Below, in pieces: positions 6,188 to 6,522 of a DNA stretch of 6,522 nt. The first letter of the stretch is position 1; every line of letters begins with the position of its first letter. Source of the DNA: Gammaproteobacteria bacterium (GTDB taxonomy: Bacteria > Pseudomonadota > Gammaproteobacteria > Acidiferrobacterales > Acidiferrobacteraceae); assembly GCA_028064935.1 (NCBI GenBank), contig JAPTWT010000013.1, positions 1 to 6,522 of the forward strand, written 5' to 3'. The translations under genes were made by a program, and so were the position numbers. The notes beneath the pieces are model-generated. The model did not search any database. It saw only the letters and a list, made by a program, of their open reading frames with translations, and was not told where the DNA came from.

Positions 6188-6522
6188 CGCTAATCGAGGC
6201 GCACTTCCTGTTTCGCTTCCCGCGCGCGGTAGGGGGTGGGAAGTGGAGCGGGATCCTCGGAGGCTGACGGTCGGGGCGCCGACACCGGCGCGATCAGGCG
6301 CGGGTGGCGAGCCTGTAGCCCTCCGGGCTGCACACGACCTGACCCGTGTCGGCCAATGCCGTCACATACCGGATGATGATGCAGATCAGATTGGCGATGA
6401 ACTGCTCCCGCCAAGCCTAGACAGCTATGGCGTGAGTTTCGTGCTCATTGCCGGCCGAATGGCCGGTCGTCGCGGTGAAACCTCCACCGCTCCACACCTC
6501 GGACGGTTCCCGCCCGGACAAC

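Larger units (their letters stand above)
6040..6522. other. downstream stretch with no recognised gene
   Basis: Besides the two hairpins I recognise nothing here. The plus-strand frame starting at GTG 6057 or ATG 6066 is open to the window edge (152 codons from 6066). However, its product becomes Arg/Gly/Pro-rich and unlike a folded protein after about residue 50, and it crosses the candidate terminator. On the minus strand a frame reading AWREQFIANLICIIIRYV and ending EGYRLATRA (6416 to stop 6294-6296) looks more protein-like. It continues upstream in the same frame to the window edge, interrupted by one TAG at 6417-6419, so it could be the end of a decayed minus-strand gene. Neither can be called. 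Confidence 0.3.

Noticed and set aside
1..6522. CRISPR array, tRNA or rRNA genes
   Set aside because: No regularly spaced repeats and no tRNA-like or rRNA-like segments were seen on either strand.

Overview
The window is GC-rich, with proteobacterial-style genes, and reads as an accessory region (mobile DNA plus a degraded gene) next to a compact two-gene helicase operon. Nothing in it fixes the species. The style of the proteins fits a beta- or gammaproteobacterium, but that is inference.

Left part (1-1204, minus strand): two insertion-sequence genes. The distal one is the N-terminal 182 codons of a DDE-type integrase/transposase that runs off the left edge; its first catalytic Asp is already visible. 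The proximal one (677-1204) is a 175-residue zinc-ribbon plus helix-turn-helix protein, probably the partner gene of the element. Both genes have a similar TTGTGARAAGTG-type sequence just ahead of their ribosome binding sites. A gene-free stretch (1205-1654) probably contains the outer end of the element.

Middle (about 1655-2369, plus strand): a decayed gene of the RhuM family (named after Salmonella RhuM). The C-terminal two thirds can be read in two frames. The N-terminal part is missing, a TAG interrupts the upstream frame at 1646, and a frameshift lies near 1943-1956. The end of this remnant forms the left arm of a perfect 9-bp inverted repeat (2356-2387) that abuts the ribosome binding site of the next gene.

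Right part (2403-6039, plus strand): an intact SWI2/SNF2-family ATPase (879 aa) followed after 4 bases by a SWIM zinc-finger protein (330 aa), with the second gene's ribosome binding site overlapping the end of the first. The pair is almost certainly one translationally coupled operon. The SNF2 protein would supply ATP-driven translocation on double-stranded DNA and the SWIM protein a nucleic-acid or protein docking module, extended by a histone-H1-like Lys/Ala/Ser-rich tail. The association of SWIM domains with bacterial SNF2 ATPases is known, but the cellular role of the stand-alone pair is not established. This operon is the best candidate in the window for an under-described system.

The last 480 bases hold a likely terminator hairpin (6163-6187) and no gene that can be recognised with confidence.
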